Assembly: GCA_947567595.1 (NCBI GenBank)
Contig: CANOMQ010000041.1
Coordinates: forward strand, 1 to 36,641
Source of the DNA: an uncultured Lachnospiraceae bacterium
Lineage (GTDB): Bacteria; Bacillota; Clostridia; Lachnospirales; Lachnospiraceae
Reading direction: 5' to 3'
Length of the DNA: 36,641 nucleotides
Shown: positions 25,364 through 33,788 of the stretch, in pieces
How the letters are laid out: the number at the start of each line of letters is the position of its first letter
Numbering within the stretch: position 1 is the stretch's first letter
Made by a program: the position numbers and the translations under genes
The notes under the pieces: model-generated
The model's database searches: none
What the model was told of the DNA's origin: nothing
The model's input: the letters and a program-made list of their open reading frames with translations, nothing else

Positions 25364-25913
25364 CAAAATCCTCCTTTATCGTACGCATCATCTCCCATAT
25401 AGTCGGTTTCCATTGTTCGTATTCCTCAAAAAGGCTGAAAAATGTACCCATGTTCCATTCCTTCCCTGTCCGGAAAACAAACAGCACATTATATATCCTG
25501 CTGTCCGCCGCAAAGCTTTTATATTCCAGCCAGTATGCCTTTACCGCACTTCCTTCCTCACCAGCGCCGTAGCACACCGTTCTGTCGTCAAGCTTTTCCA
25601 GCAGATGTCTGATATTCCTTATAAGTTCCGCTCCTGCTTCCTCTCCCCGCATGACTGCATCTTTCATTTTCTGCAGGGTTATTCCCGCTGTCTTTTCTTC
25701 CGTAAGAAACAGCGTGTCCGGCAGATTCTCCGACCAAAATATCTCTTCTACTGTTTTCTGTTCTGCCAAATGAAATATTTCCGGTATCCACATAATAAAA
25801 CCCGAAAAGCGATACCACTCCTCCTGCAGTTTTTCCTTTTGGGGCGGTGCTGCAGATATCCGCTCCATCTGCAGCAGGAAACAGTCCACATCATTTTGAT
25901 TAATTCTCTCCAT
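25350..25913 (-). CDS. Hypothetical protein between DcrB-like gene and VgrG
   Basis: 187 residues. No signal peptide or membrane helix. Mixed alpha/beta with many aromatic residues (WYRFSGFIMWIPEIFHLAEQ, AYWLEYKSFAADSRIYNVLF). It overlaps the upstream DcrB-like gene by 14 bases and the downstream VgrG by about 14 bases. It is therefore translated as part of a tightly packed VgrG operon, and an accessory role such as chaperone or adaptor is likely. I do not recognise a family. Confidence 0.6.
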   Translation of the reverse strand: MERINQNDVDCFLLQMERISAAPPQKEKLQEEWYRFSGFIMWIPEIFHLAEQKTVEEIFWSENLPDTLFLTEEKTAGITLQKMKDAVMRGEEAGAELIRNIRHLLEKLDDRTVCYGAGEEGSAVKAYWLEYKSFAADSRIYNVLFVFRTGKEWNMGTFFSLFEEYEQWKPTIWEMMRTIKEDFDERI

Positions 25914-26430
25914 CCGTCATATCCCCGTTCTCTTCCAGTGTTCGGAAGCTCTGCCGTATAATGCTGCGCCATTTTATGGATTCCTTAACCGGATATGTAA
26001 AGGTCAGCAGTATCATTTCCTCCCTCACTGTACTCACCGCTTTGATATGTTCTTTCCCCATATCCGTCATCTCCATCAGAAACCAGCCTGCCGGAAGCTT
26101 CCCTTCTTCGCACAGGTAAACCGGAGACAGCCTGTATTTGGGGAACAGTTCCTCTGTCAGCAGACATAATCCCTCTGCTGCGGACCGTACCTGCTCCGGT
26201 TTTATCTGCTGTTTTAGCCGCTGCATTGTTATCTGCACGCCGCAGTTGTTCTCCCAAATGAGTTCCGGCCGTCCTTTCCTTGGATAATACCTGCTCTGTC
26301 TGTCTTCCGGCATTGGGTAAAACCCTTCCGGCAGCTCTAACTGCAGTCCGAGCCTGTCCGGTTTCAGAAGCACGAACCGGATATTCTCCTGCGAGCATCC
26401 CTCGCTCTCCTCCATGCAGAATTGTTCCAT
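25900..26430 (-). CDS. DcrB/DUF1795-like protein (Eag chaperone-like)
   Basis: 176 residues. The pattern LGLQLELPEGFYPMPEDRQS, PELIWENNCGVQITMQRL, LLTEELFPKYRLSPVYLC and MILLTFTYPVKESIKWRSII fits the DcrB/PsbP-like (DUF1795) fold. In type VI secretion systems these are Eag proteins that hold the membrane-inserting N-termini of effectors and load them on VgrG. The position between two VgrG genes fits that role. A run of six G (26441-26446) sits ten bases before ATG 26430 and can serve as ribosome site. Losing one G there would instead fuse this frame to the ORF upstream. Family assignment is by eye. Confidence 0.5.
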   Translation of the reverse strand: MEQFCMEESEGCSQENIRFVLLKPDRLGLQLELPEGFYPMPEDRQSRYYPRKGRPELIWENNCGVQITMQRLKQQIKPEQVRSAAEGLCLLTEELFPKYRLSPVYLCEEGKLPAGWFLMEMTDMGKEHIKAVSTVREEMILLTFTYPVKESIKWRSIIRQSFRTLEENGDMTDGEN

Positions 26431-26439
26431 GCTGCTGTT

Positions 26440-26647
26440 TCCCCCCTTTCTTAAAGCTGATTTGGAATTTCTCAGCTATCTGGTTCCGCCTGTCCAGCAC
26501 CGCCTTCTGTTTTGGCTGCACCGGACAAAAGATCTTTTTTTCCAGCTCACTGACCGCACTGATACGGCTTTTTGCCGTATTAATCCGGTTTATTTTATCA
26601 ATAACAGGATTTTTCCCGAATCCTCCTGTTTCCATAGAATCACTCAT
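26440..26647 (-). CDS. Short ORF upstream of the DcrB-like gene, possibly its frameshifted N-terminus
   Basis: From ATG 26647 (AGGGAGG upstream, 20 bases after the VgrG 2 stop) about 69 residues look genuinely coding: MSDSMETGGFGKN, SAVSELEKKIFCPVQPKQKA, AEKFQISFKKGG. The frame then continues as a shadow of the DcrB-like gene until 25985, which is implausible as real protein. Removing one G from the G6 tract at 26441-26446 gives FKKGGNSSMEQFC and joins both parts into one protein of roughly 245 residues. The end given here is the tract, not a stop codon. It could be a true frameshift, a phase-variable tract or a sequencing error. Confidence 0.45.
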
Positions 26648-26667
26648 ATCATGCCTCCCTGTTCCCG

Positions 26668-28218
26668 TCAGGTTATACCGCCCGTTCCCAAACGCTTTAC
26701 CTGACAGCCTTCCAACTGTCTTTCCAAGCTGCCCGACAGCTCCGTTACCGGCGTAGAGCCGATAATGCTTTTTTCAACTGCTTTACGGTCCGTAAAAGCA
26801 ACTGTCTTTTCCTCTTGTTCTTTTGCTGAAGGGAACACTGGGAAATAATCCCCGTTTTTCCCGTTCATCGTAACCTGATCTGCCGCACCTACCAGGTCAA
26901 AGCCATTACACATATTTATGACTGTGGGCGACGCGGCGCGTTTTACCAGTGAGATTTCTTTTGGCGCCTGAAACAGAATTCTGCCCCCCTTCAAGCCTAT
27001 GGTGTCTTTCGCAATCATCGTCAGGGAACGGTGGCTTGCCATATTGATACCCGTCCGGTCAGACAGCTTTAGCTGCAGCAGCTTTTTTTGTTTCATGTCC
27101 CGAAATCCGATAGCCTCCGGTTCCAAATACAGACGCTTCTTATCCTTTGTGGTGAAATACCTGCAGGTGTTCTTCATCTCCGGATTTCCTTTTCCGTTTC
27201 TGCGGACACAGCATACCGCCCGGTCTTCGCCGCCTGCCGCATTCCCGATGTGGATATATACCCGTTCTCCCCTCTCAGGCATACAGTACGCCAAATTCCC
27301 CATATCAGGACGCCACGGATACCAAAACGCACTTTTTGGCAGCTGCACCCAGTCCATGTCAAACTTTACTTTTACCTGCTCTTCCTTTACATCAAGCACC
27401 GTTGCCGGAAGCAGCAGACCTGTCAGATACGGATTTTCGCTCTGCGGCGCTTGAAAGTCAACATCGCCTGCAAGTGTATAGTAAAATTGTAACAGACCTT
27501 TTTCCAGACAGCATTCTTTTGACGATATGATGTATTCGCAGCCGCCCCATTCCACCCTGTCGCCAATCTCCCAGTTCTGACCGGTTCGGATGCGCCTGCG
27601 GATACCTTTGTTTTTCATGTCAGACCATATCTTTTCGCATACCGTCCCGCTGTCTGCCTTGTATCTGTTTCCCTCCGGTATGCCATTATGTACACAGGCA
27701 GCAGCGGCATATACGGACGGAACAAGGACTGTGTGCAGTCTGCCGGCAAGTCTTTTTAAGAATTCCCAATCTGTTTCATCAATCTGATACAGGGGATGTT
27801 GTATCGTTTGGTCCAACCCGTGAAATCTCAGCTTCGCTCCCGGTGTGCCTGCGATTACCTGTTCCATTACGGCTCTATATGTTTGGGAAACATCCTGAAA
27901 GCTCCGGTTCTTTTTCCTATAATCCAGCTTCTCCGTGGAGGAAACTCCTGTAAGCGACACATGATAGCCTGCGCCTTCGTGGATTATTTGCACTTCTTTT
28001 AATATTCCCGTGAACAGTGTCCGGTTATTGGCGCTTACCATGACCGTCGTTTCGGATAAAGGCTGTAAAACAGCATCTTTTCCTTCTTCCTCTGATACGG
28101 CTCCTTCCATATGGAATACTGCATGGTTGTTTTTGCGGATTTTCATATGGAATTCTTCGATGTCTGTGAGCGGAATAGAAGATTGAACTTTCAGATCTTT
28201 TTGTGTTAATGTTAGCAT
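26668..28218 (-). CDS. VgrG/Pvc8-family spike protein 2 (divergent)
   Basis: 516 residues from ATG 28218 (GGAG eight bases upstream). The N-terminal half carries IDETDWEFLKRLAGRLHTVL, the family motif. The middle has an OB-like region (FWYPWRPDMGNLAYCMPERG, ERVYIHIGN). The C-terminal part differs from the other two VgrGs, ending with a non-repetitive tail (VTELSGSLERQLEGCQVKRL) instead of the ISF.GG..IQ tip. This tail may dock a different effector. The 121-base AT-rich gap upstream contains a TATAAT (28257-28262) with a poor 15-base spacing to TTGCCT, so it may have its own promoter. The downstream genes follow in a tightly packed operon. Confidence 0.8.
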   Translation of the reverse strand: MLTLTQKDLKVQSSIPLTDIEEFHMKIRKNNHAVFHMEGAVSEEEGKDAVLQPLSETTVMVSANNRTLFTGILKEVQIIHEGAGYHVSLTGVSSTEKLDYRKKNRSFQDVSQTYRAVMEQVIAGTPGAKLRFHGLDQTIQHPLYQIDETDWEFLKRLAGRLHTVLVPSVYAAAACVHNGIPEGNRYKADSGTVCEKIWSDMKNKGIRRRIRTGQNWEIGDRVEWGGCEYIISSKECCLEKGLLQFYYTLAGDVDFQAPQSENPYLTGLLLPATVLDVKEEQVKVKFDMDWVQLPKSAFWYPWRPDMGNLAYCMPERGERVYIHIGNAAGGEDRAVCCVRRNGKGNPEMKNTCRYFTTKDKKRLYLEPEAIGFRDMKQKKLLQLKLSDRTGINMASHRSLTMIAKDTIGLKGGRILFQAPKEISLVKRAASPTVINMCNGFDLVGAADQVTMNGKNGDYFPVFPSAKEQEEKTVAFTDRKAVEKSIIGSTPVTELSGSLERQLEGCQVKRLGTGGIT

Positions 28219-28339
28219 TGGTACATCACTCCTAACTAATCAATTGCTCTGTTATTATTATATATTTCATTATCATAAGGCAATCTTTTTATTATACTTC
28301 TGAAAACATAGTTTATTTTAATACCTTTCCATAATATTT

Positions 28340-28900
28340 TTATAAAACGTCGTTTTCATTACCCAAATTCCTCATAAATTTTCTCAAAGCATCCGATTCT
28401 GAACATGGAATTTTCAACATCATATATATCATAAGCGAAAATTGTGCAATCATAGCCAGTGTTATCAATATCCCTACATTAATTTCGTTTTTCAATATGC
28501 TTATTATACAGCACAATCCAATAAAAGAGCTCAAAATAATTCCAAATATAGCCGTCACCTTGACAATATCCGTTTTACTAATTGTATAATCGACTATTGT
28601 CTTTTCTTCATCTCCTACTATGTGACAATAAATACAGGTAGGAGCCATTAAAATAAATACCCTTTTTAAAAATAAGTAAGGTGTTAGAAAAGAATCATAC
28701 ATATCAGGATATGTATATACTTGAAACCGTCCTTGATTCAAGTTCAAAAATCCTCTTATAAATACTCTGTTATTAGCCTCTTCACTATATGCCCGTTCTA
28801 TTAAATTCGTTGGATTTGATAATATCGTGTTGGATTTTAATTTCTCAATAAATATTGATTTGCTGAACGGATACACTATTCTATAACTATAGTTATTCAT
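28340..28900 (-). CDS. Membrane protein, presumed immunity to the RHS toxin
   Basis: About 186 residues from ATG 28900 with GGAGG five bases upstream; an upstream in-frame TTG is part of that ribosome site region. Two adjacent hydrophobic helices lie at about 125-165 (VTAIFGIILSSFIGLCCIIS, VGILITLAMIAQFSLMIYMM), with short loops and a soluble N-terminal half. It follows the RHS gene by about 15 bases and is visibly AT-rich like the toxin tip, unlike the RHS core. Position, size and composition mark it as the cognate immunity protein. A membrane location would fit a membrane-acting toxin. No known family recognised. Confidence 0.6.
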   Translation of the reverse strand: MNNYSYRIVYPFSKSIFIEKLKSNTILSNPTNLIERAYSEEANNRVFIRGFLNLNQGRFQVYTYPDMYDSFLTPYLFLKRVFILMAPTCIYCHIVGDEEKTIVDYTISKTDIVKVTAIFGIILSSFIGLCCIISILKNEINVGILITLAMIAQFSLMIYMMLKIPCSESDALRKFMRNLGNENDVL

Positions 28901-28915
28901 TAATACCTCCAATTT

Positions 28916-31663
28916 CTACTGACAACAAGGACATTTTTTTGTGTCCTTGAATTTTAAGCTTTCTAGTATGTCATATATATTCCACTTTAAAGGAGTAACA
29001 GTATAACCAATTTCACCATGCATTTCAAGGAAACCAGTAAATGGAAGATTTATCGCAGGTCCAAAGCCAAGTATTGTGGCTGTATTTTTATCCATAAAAA
29101 GCTTATCAAGTCCAATACTTAATCCCGGTGAAAAAGAACCACCAATCAATGCCCCCCATCCTTCCAAGTCTTTATATGATTGTGCTCCTGTATATAAGAA
29201 CGATATCCCTGCTCCCACTCCCGGCAATCCTGCGCCAATATTTATATTTGTTTGCACAGCTATGTTTCCCATAGAGTCAAAAGTAAGACCATAACCTTCA
29301 CTAATACTTAAACCCATTGCGGCTCTTCTTGAATATGAAATATTCCATGTTTTTACTCCTGTTAATTGTTCATATGTCTCACTACATTTTTTTAATGTTG
29401 ATATATTTGTATCAATAAAAAAATCCCAACCTTCTTTCGCCACATCGACAGCAATATCCAATCCTGTTTGCATACTATCCGCTACTAGCTGTGCGCTATC
29501 TATAGCTAATTCTGAACTGCTTTTTATGATATCAGCAACTATGCCCAATCCAGCTTGTGTTCCCTCAATGATATCATTATTTACGGTATCTACTTTATTC
29601 TCTATTTCAACAACAGCTTTGTTAAACTCATCCTCCAAAAAGTCCCACGCCATATTTTGTGCTTCCTGTGGTGTTATCGGATCTTTACCATTCAAATCCA
29701 TATACCCCATAGGATTGCCCCAACAATATCCATATCGGTTCAGTGTTTTTGGAACGCTGCCTTTCCCTCGTATAATATCCTCAGCTGTAAACCTCCCAAC
29801 TTCCGGTTGATATTCCCTCGCCTGCGCAAAGTATGTCCCATTGATGCCGTCATACCTGTATCCCGTATATCCAAACGGCTGATTCATTCCCTGTCTGCTG
29901 TACCTTTTTACTGCATTTTGCTGCTTATTTAAATCATACAGTTCCCCGCCAAACTCATCATACCCATATGTATCGCCATGCCCGTTACGATGCAGAACAC
30001 GCAGGGGGCTTCCTAAATCATCAGAAAGGGCATAACGTGCTGTTTTTCCCTCTTCTTCCATAAGGGCAACGCCAAAATCATAATAAAACGTCTGCTTTTG
30101 TTTCCCTTTTTGGAGTCCAAGCAAATTATGGTACGGCTTCGTCAAGTCCAGCAGATATTCCTCCGGCTCCCCGTCAGCATTCCTTCCGGTTCTCTGCCCA
30201 AGCGCATTATAAAAATATTCCGCTTCCTCATCCTGTGCGTTCCACGCTTTTCCAAGCCGGTTCATGCTGTTAAAAACATATCCGTGCAGCAGTTCCCCGT
30301 CCTGATATTCCCCTGTCAGGTTTCCCCTCCCGTCATAGGTATATGTTTTATGCACAATGCTGCCGCTGTCAGAAATGTCTTCCCATATTTCCTGTTCCAC
30401 TAACCGGTTAAGGGCCTCATACTTAGAGAGGCTCTTCGTCCCTCTCCCATAGTCCTCCATGCCAACGCGGTTTCCAAAGATGTCATACCGGTATCTGCGC
30501 AGCAGTTTCCCATCCTTTTCCACATCATTCAGCCTTTGCAGTTCATCATAGCCATAACGGTACGTGCCGCTTTCCTCAGGCAGTCCCCTTCTCTCTTTCC
30601 ATACCGTGGTCTTGTTTCCCATGGCATCATAAGCATAACGGAACCTGTCAAGGATGCCGGACGCATCTTCATGTGACAGCTCATCCAGAAATCCCGATTC
30701 ATTATAATCCCACTTGGTACGGTATCCTCCTGAATTTGTCTTTTCCGCCAGCCTGCCCTGCGTATCATAGTGATAACGAACCCATAATGCATCCTTCCCT
30801 TCCGCAGTCCTCCGCATTTCCGCAGGGCGCAGAAGGCTGTCATATGTCCAGCTTACTTTTGTGCCGTCTGGGTAGGTCATTCCCTGACGCTGTCCCATGC
30901 TTCCCCATTCATAGCGCACCGTCCTGCCGTTGTGGTCCGTAATGCTTACAGGGCTTCCCTGCCTGTCGCGTTCAATCCTTGTTTCACCCAGCCAGTCCCT
31001 TACCAGCGCAAGCTGCCTTAACGGGGTATATTCCAGTTCCGCCCTGCTCCCGTCACCGTACAGAATGCTCTCCGGTCTGCCATCCGCAGTGTAAGTATAC
31101 GTTGTCACCAGCGCTTCCCTGTCTGTCTTTTCAATCATTCTCCCCAGTGCATCATAGCGGAAGCGCTCTTCTCCCCCCAAGGCATCACGGACACATTCCA
31201 CCTGTCCGAAGGCGTCCCGTTCATACTCCGTGATCCGGTCCGCTTCACCTGTCTGCCCGTGCTGGCAGATGGAAATCAGGCGGTCCGCCTTGTCATAGGC
31301 ATACTCCGTTTTATTGCCAAGGGCATCCGTCACTTCTTTTAATCTGCCATTTAACGTATACACATATTTTGTCGTATTTCCGTTTGCGTCCGTTACGGAC
31401 GTGACGTTTCCCATAACGTCATAGGCATAGGATTTCTTTTGACCTGCGCTGCCTGTGACGGACAGAATCCGCCCCATACAGTCATAGCTATAAGAAATTC
31501 CATAGCCGTTTTGGTCTGTCTTCTTTTTCAGCCTGCCCAGGGTGTCATATTCATACGACATCTGCCTGCCATCCGGATAAACCGTTTTCTTACGCCTTCC
31601 GCCGGGCAGATAATAATGCCTTGTCGTCCTGCCCGCGCCATGCTCTCTCCATATCCTGCTCAC
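28916..31663 (-). CDS. RHS/YD-repeat protein with variable C-terminal toxin-like tip, N-terminally short
   Basis: 915 residues. From residue 1 it is already inside YD repeats (YEYDTLGRLKKKTDQNGYGI, YAYDVMGNVTSVTDANGN and others). They run to the conserved RHS core end YFAQAREYQPEVGRF near 620, then RYGYCWGNPMGYMDLNGKDP. The last 255 residues form the variable tip: amphipathic helices (DIIKSSSELAIDSAQLVADS), a Gly-rich strand-like part (INIGAGLPGVGAGISFLY) and a CPCC end. I do not recognise the toxin family. The usual N-terminal PAAR/adaptor region is absent, and a TAG directly precedes the GTG start, so the gene may be truncated. It lies 19 bases after an Imm11-like gene and precedes a membrane immunity candidate. 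Confidence 0.8.
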   Translation of the reverse strand: MSRIWREHGAGRTTRHYYLPGGRRKKTVYPDGRQMSYEYDTLGRLKKKTDQNGYGISYSYDCMGRILSVTGSAGQKKSYAYDVMGNVTSVTDANGNTTKYVYTLNGRLKEVTDALGNKTEYAYDKADRLISICQHGQTGEADRITEYERDAFGQVECVRDALGGEERFRYDALGRMIEKTDREALVTTYTYTADGRPESILYGDGSRAELEYTPLRQLALVRDWLGETRIERDRQGSPVSITDHNGRTVRYEWGSMGQRQGMTYPDGTKVSWTYDSLLRPAEMRRTAEGKDALWVRYHYDTQGRLAEKTNSGGYRTKWDYNESGFLDELSHEDASGILDRFRYAYDAMGNKTTVWKERRGLPEESGTYRYGYDELQRLNDVEKDGKLLRRYRYDIFGNRVGMEDYGRGTKSLSKYEALNRLVEQEIWEDISDSGSIVHKTYTYDGRGNLTGEYQDGELLHGYVFNSMNRLGKAWNAQDEEAEYFYNALGQRTGRNADGEPEEYLLDLTKPYHNLLGLQKGKQKQTFYYDFGVALMEEEGKTARYALSDDLGSPLRVLHRNGHGDTYGYDEFGGELYDLNKQQNAVKRYSRQGMNQPFGYTGYRYDGINGTYFAQAREYQPEVGRFTAEDIIRGKGSVPKTLNRYGYCWGNPMGYMDLNGKDPITPQEAQNMAWDFLEDEFNKAVVEIENKVDTVNNDIIEGTQAGLGIVADIIKSSSELAIDSAQLVADSMQTGLDIAVDVAKEGWDFFIDTNISTLKKCSETYEQLTGVKTWNISYSRRAAMGLSISEGYGLTFDSMGNIAVQTNINIGAGLPGVGAGISFLYTGAQSYKDLEGWGALIGGSFSPGLSIGLDKLFMDKNTATILGFGPAINLPFTGFLEMHGEIGYTVTPLKWNIYDILESLKFKDTKKCPCCQ

Positions 31664-31682
31664 CTACATATGCGAGAATGCG

Positions 31683-32213
31683 TTAAAGCCGCTCATTGAT
31701 ACAGATTTCTTCCAGCGTAATTCCCTCCGCGCCCCTTCTCAAAATACTCTCAACAAAATCCATTCTGCCAACAATACATTTCCTGTCAAAGCCCTTTATC
31801 TCAAATACTGCCTTGGAACCGATTTTATCCCGATCCAAAACCGGTTTTATGACTCTGTTTCCCACAGAATTAAACTGTGTCTGTTCAGACATACAGTCTA
31901 ACTTATCTAAAATAGTCAAAAAGTATGTTGCATTAATTCCGCTCTTTTTATCCCACAATTTTACCCCTTTAAACAAAATATCCGGCTGGTACATAACAGC
32001 TGTTTTTACGCATTTTCCGGATAACAGGAGGAACGGCCTGCATATGATATCCGGGAAGAAGCCTTCCTGCGGCATATCTGTTTCCAACACATTCCATAAG
32101 GGAAGTTTATTCAGATTTTCTTTTGACAGCATTCTGATATCAATCGCCCGGTTCTTATTAATGTTATAAGGTGTTTTGTTTTCTTCATCCATTCCTATCA
32201 GAAAATATTTCAT
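31683..32213 (-). CDS. Imm11/DUF1629-like protein (first copy)
   Basis: About 176 residues from ATG 32213, chosen because AGGAGAG lies nine bases upstream; the open frame extends further but inside the previous gene. Family features are FFPDIICRPFLLLSGKCV, ILFKGVKLWDKKSGINATYF, LDRDKIGSKAVFEIKG and VESILRRGAEGITLEEI, the typical Imm11 (MXAN_0049-type) layout. It overlaps the helical gene by 29 bases. Such proteins are classed as immunity proteins near type VI effectors. Its separation from the PAAR-lysozyme toxin by a dedicated immunity candidate suggests another role, such as adaptor for the RHS protein that follows. Confidence 0.7.
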   Translation of the reverse strand: MKYFLIGMDEENKTPYNINKNRAIDIRMLSKENLNKLPLWNVLETDMPQEGFFPDIICRPFLLLSGKCVKTAVMYQPDILFKGVKLWDKKSGINATYFLTILDKLDCMSEQTQFNSVGNRVIKPVLDRDKIGSKAVFEIKGFDRKCIVGRMDFVESILRRGAEGITLEEICINERL

Positions 32214-32832
32214 TATCTTTTTTCTCTCCTGTATGTAAAATAACCGCCTGATCCATGTATTCCCCAAAAATAACTTTAAAGTCTTCCGCAACAGATATTC
32301 CGCTGTCAAGGACCGTTTCTGTTATCAGTTCCGAAAGGCTTTTCATTATCCGGTATATGATGGAAAAATAAAATTCTGCGTACTTTCTTTTTATTTGTTC
32401 AAGTTCATGATTCTGCAGCCGTATAAATTTTTCATGAGCTTTTTTATATAAAAACTCTAAATCATCCAAATATTTATCCTGTAAAAAAGCAAACTGATAA
32501 TATCCCGCGGCTTCCTCAACATCTAAATAAAACCCGTCGTCCATAGCATCTACCCGCATTTCCAGCCTGTCCATGAAAAGCCCGTATGATAGCAGGCTAA
32601 ATGCAAGATACTTCAATTCCCCTTTTTTCTGTTGGCTTTGCATTTCCGATGCGTGCTTTAAGCTTTCATCAATGGCATTTTTTATTCCATCCCATATTTC
32701 GGAAGCATGCAGCTCTATTTTCTTTCCAATGATAAGACATGATTTTTGAAAACACTCTTTCATGAAATCCTGCATAGATTGAAGGATTTCTGCATTTCGG
32801 TTTCTTATTTCAGTCATGTTTCTATTCTCCAC
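32185..32832 (-). CDS. Helical island-associated protein (second paralogue)
   Basis: 215 residues, strongly alpha-helical, with no signal peptide or membrane helix. It shares the pattern L..LSYGLFM...EMR, FLQDKYLDDLEFLYKKAHEK and KRKYAEFYFSIIYRIMKSL with the protein at 23359-23931. It ends inside the Imm11-like gene (29-base overlap), the same arrangement as its paralogue. The N-terminus (MQDFMKECFQKSC) is amphipathic. The recurrence of this gene pair next to injection-system genes suggests a conserved accessory function. No named family recognised. Confidence 0.6.
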   Translation of the reverse strand: MENRNMTEIRNRNAEILQSMQDFMKECFQKSCLIIGKKIELHASEIWDGIKNAIDESLKHASEMQSQQKKGELKYLAFSLLSYGLFMDRLEMRVDAMDDGFYLDVEEAAGYYQFAFLQDKYLDDLEFLYKKAHEKFIRLQNHELEQIKRKYAEFYFSIIYRIMKSLSELITETVLDSGISVAEDFKVIFGEYMDQAVILHTGEKKDNEIFSDRNG

Positions 32833-32870
32833 TTTCTACATCATCTTTTTCATATCTCCAGTTGCTCCAC

Positions 32871-33788
32871 CTAACCCAATTCATAAAAAATACTATCTTT
32901 TTCAGGATCTGATATCCTCCGTACCTGATATAAACACTCCCCCTTTACCAATACTGCTGTCATCCCATCCTTAATGATCATATAGTCCCAAAAACAATCT
33001 GCGGAAAACTTACAGTAAACCAGATATTCATTTCCATCACTTAACCCTATCAATTCTGCAATTTCATCTACAGTCTTCTCATTCCTGTCCAATACTCTGC
33101 AGTAATCAAAGCTGCCAGATTTTCCAAATGTTCCCAGTTTATATCCGATGTCTACGAATTGACACGGTTTCCCTAACTCTTCCGTGACCTCCCATATGCC
33201 ATAACATATGCTCTGATATGGAATAATCTCTAAATAGTCTGATTCATCTTCTGTCTCAGTATATCCTTCTATTTTTTCCATCCTGTACATGCCACTCCTA
33301 GCGTCAGGTATTACCAGTTCTGTTTCAGAAACCAATATATATTCCCAAAGCCATCCAACTCTATCTTCCCAATTATCCCATTCAGGAGAAAGTTTCAAAA
33401 AATAATCACCTTTCAGACCAAAGTCACGAAATTTTCCAGCTTCGCGAAAATATCCATCTACATCCGCAATCGCTATAATCTCACAGGAATAGGATGAAAC
33501 TTTTCTATGATCATTTTGGAAAGTAAAACTTGTTGGGGTAAACCTTACTGATAAGCCTTGTAAATCATTACGACATTCACCCCAGCCATATTGTCCGTGC
33601 AACTCCGCTGTCATAACCCATGTTCCCCATAAACATTGGGGAACCATAGTCAAATCCTGTATATTGAAATCTAAATCATGAACATTTTCATCTTCTCTGT
33701 CATATGTCACAATTTTATAAGCATATTGTCCTAAAAATGCACAGATCAGTATAATTATTACAGCAACTAATATTTTCCTATTCTTCAT
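32871..33788 (-). CDS. Signal-anchored protein, presumed immunity to the PAAR-lysozyme effector
   Basis: 305 residues. One N-terminal membrane helix (about 5-24, ILVAVIIILICAFLGQYAY) after a short basic start suggests the rest lies outside the membrane. The outer part holds two related halves, beginning CLWGTWVMTAELHG near 52 and CYGIWEVTEELGK near 193, each about 130 residues. Its start overlaps the end of the PAAR-lysozyme gene by 11 bases. An extracytoplasmic, effector-coupled protein is what an immunity protein against a wall-degrading lysozyme should look like. The family is not recognised, and the base composition is AT-rich like the effector. Confidence 0.65.
   Translation of the reverse strand: MKNRKILVAVIIILICAFLGQYAYKIVTYDREDENVHDLDFNIQDLTMVPQCLWGTWVMTAELHGQYGWGECRNDLQGLSVRFTPTSFTFQNDHRKVSSYSCEIIAIADVDGYFREAGKFRDFGLKGDYFLKLSPEWDNWEDRVGWLWEYILVSETELVIPDARSGMYRMEKIEGYTETEDESDYLEIIPYQSICYGIWEVTEELGKPCQFVDIGYKLGTFGKSGSFDYCRVLDRNEKTVDEIAELIGLSDGNEYLVYCKFSADCFWDYMIIKDGMTAVLVKGECLYQVRRISDPEKDSIFYELG

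Noticed and set aside
25985-26439. Second half of the 220-residue frame starting at 26647
   Set aside because: It overlaps the DcrB-like gene in another frame and has a shadow-like Arg/Ala/Gly-rich composition.
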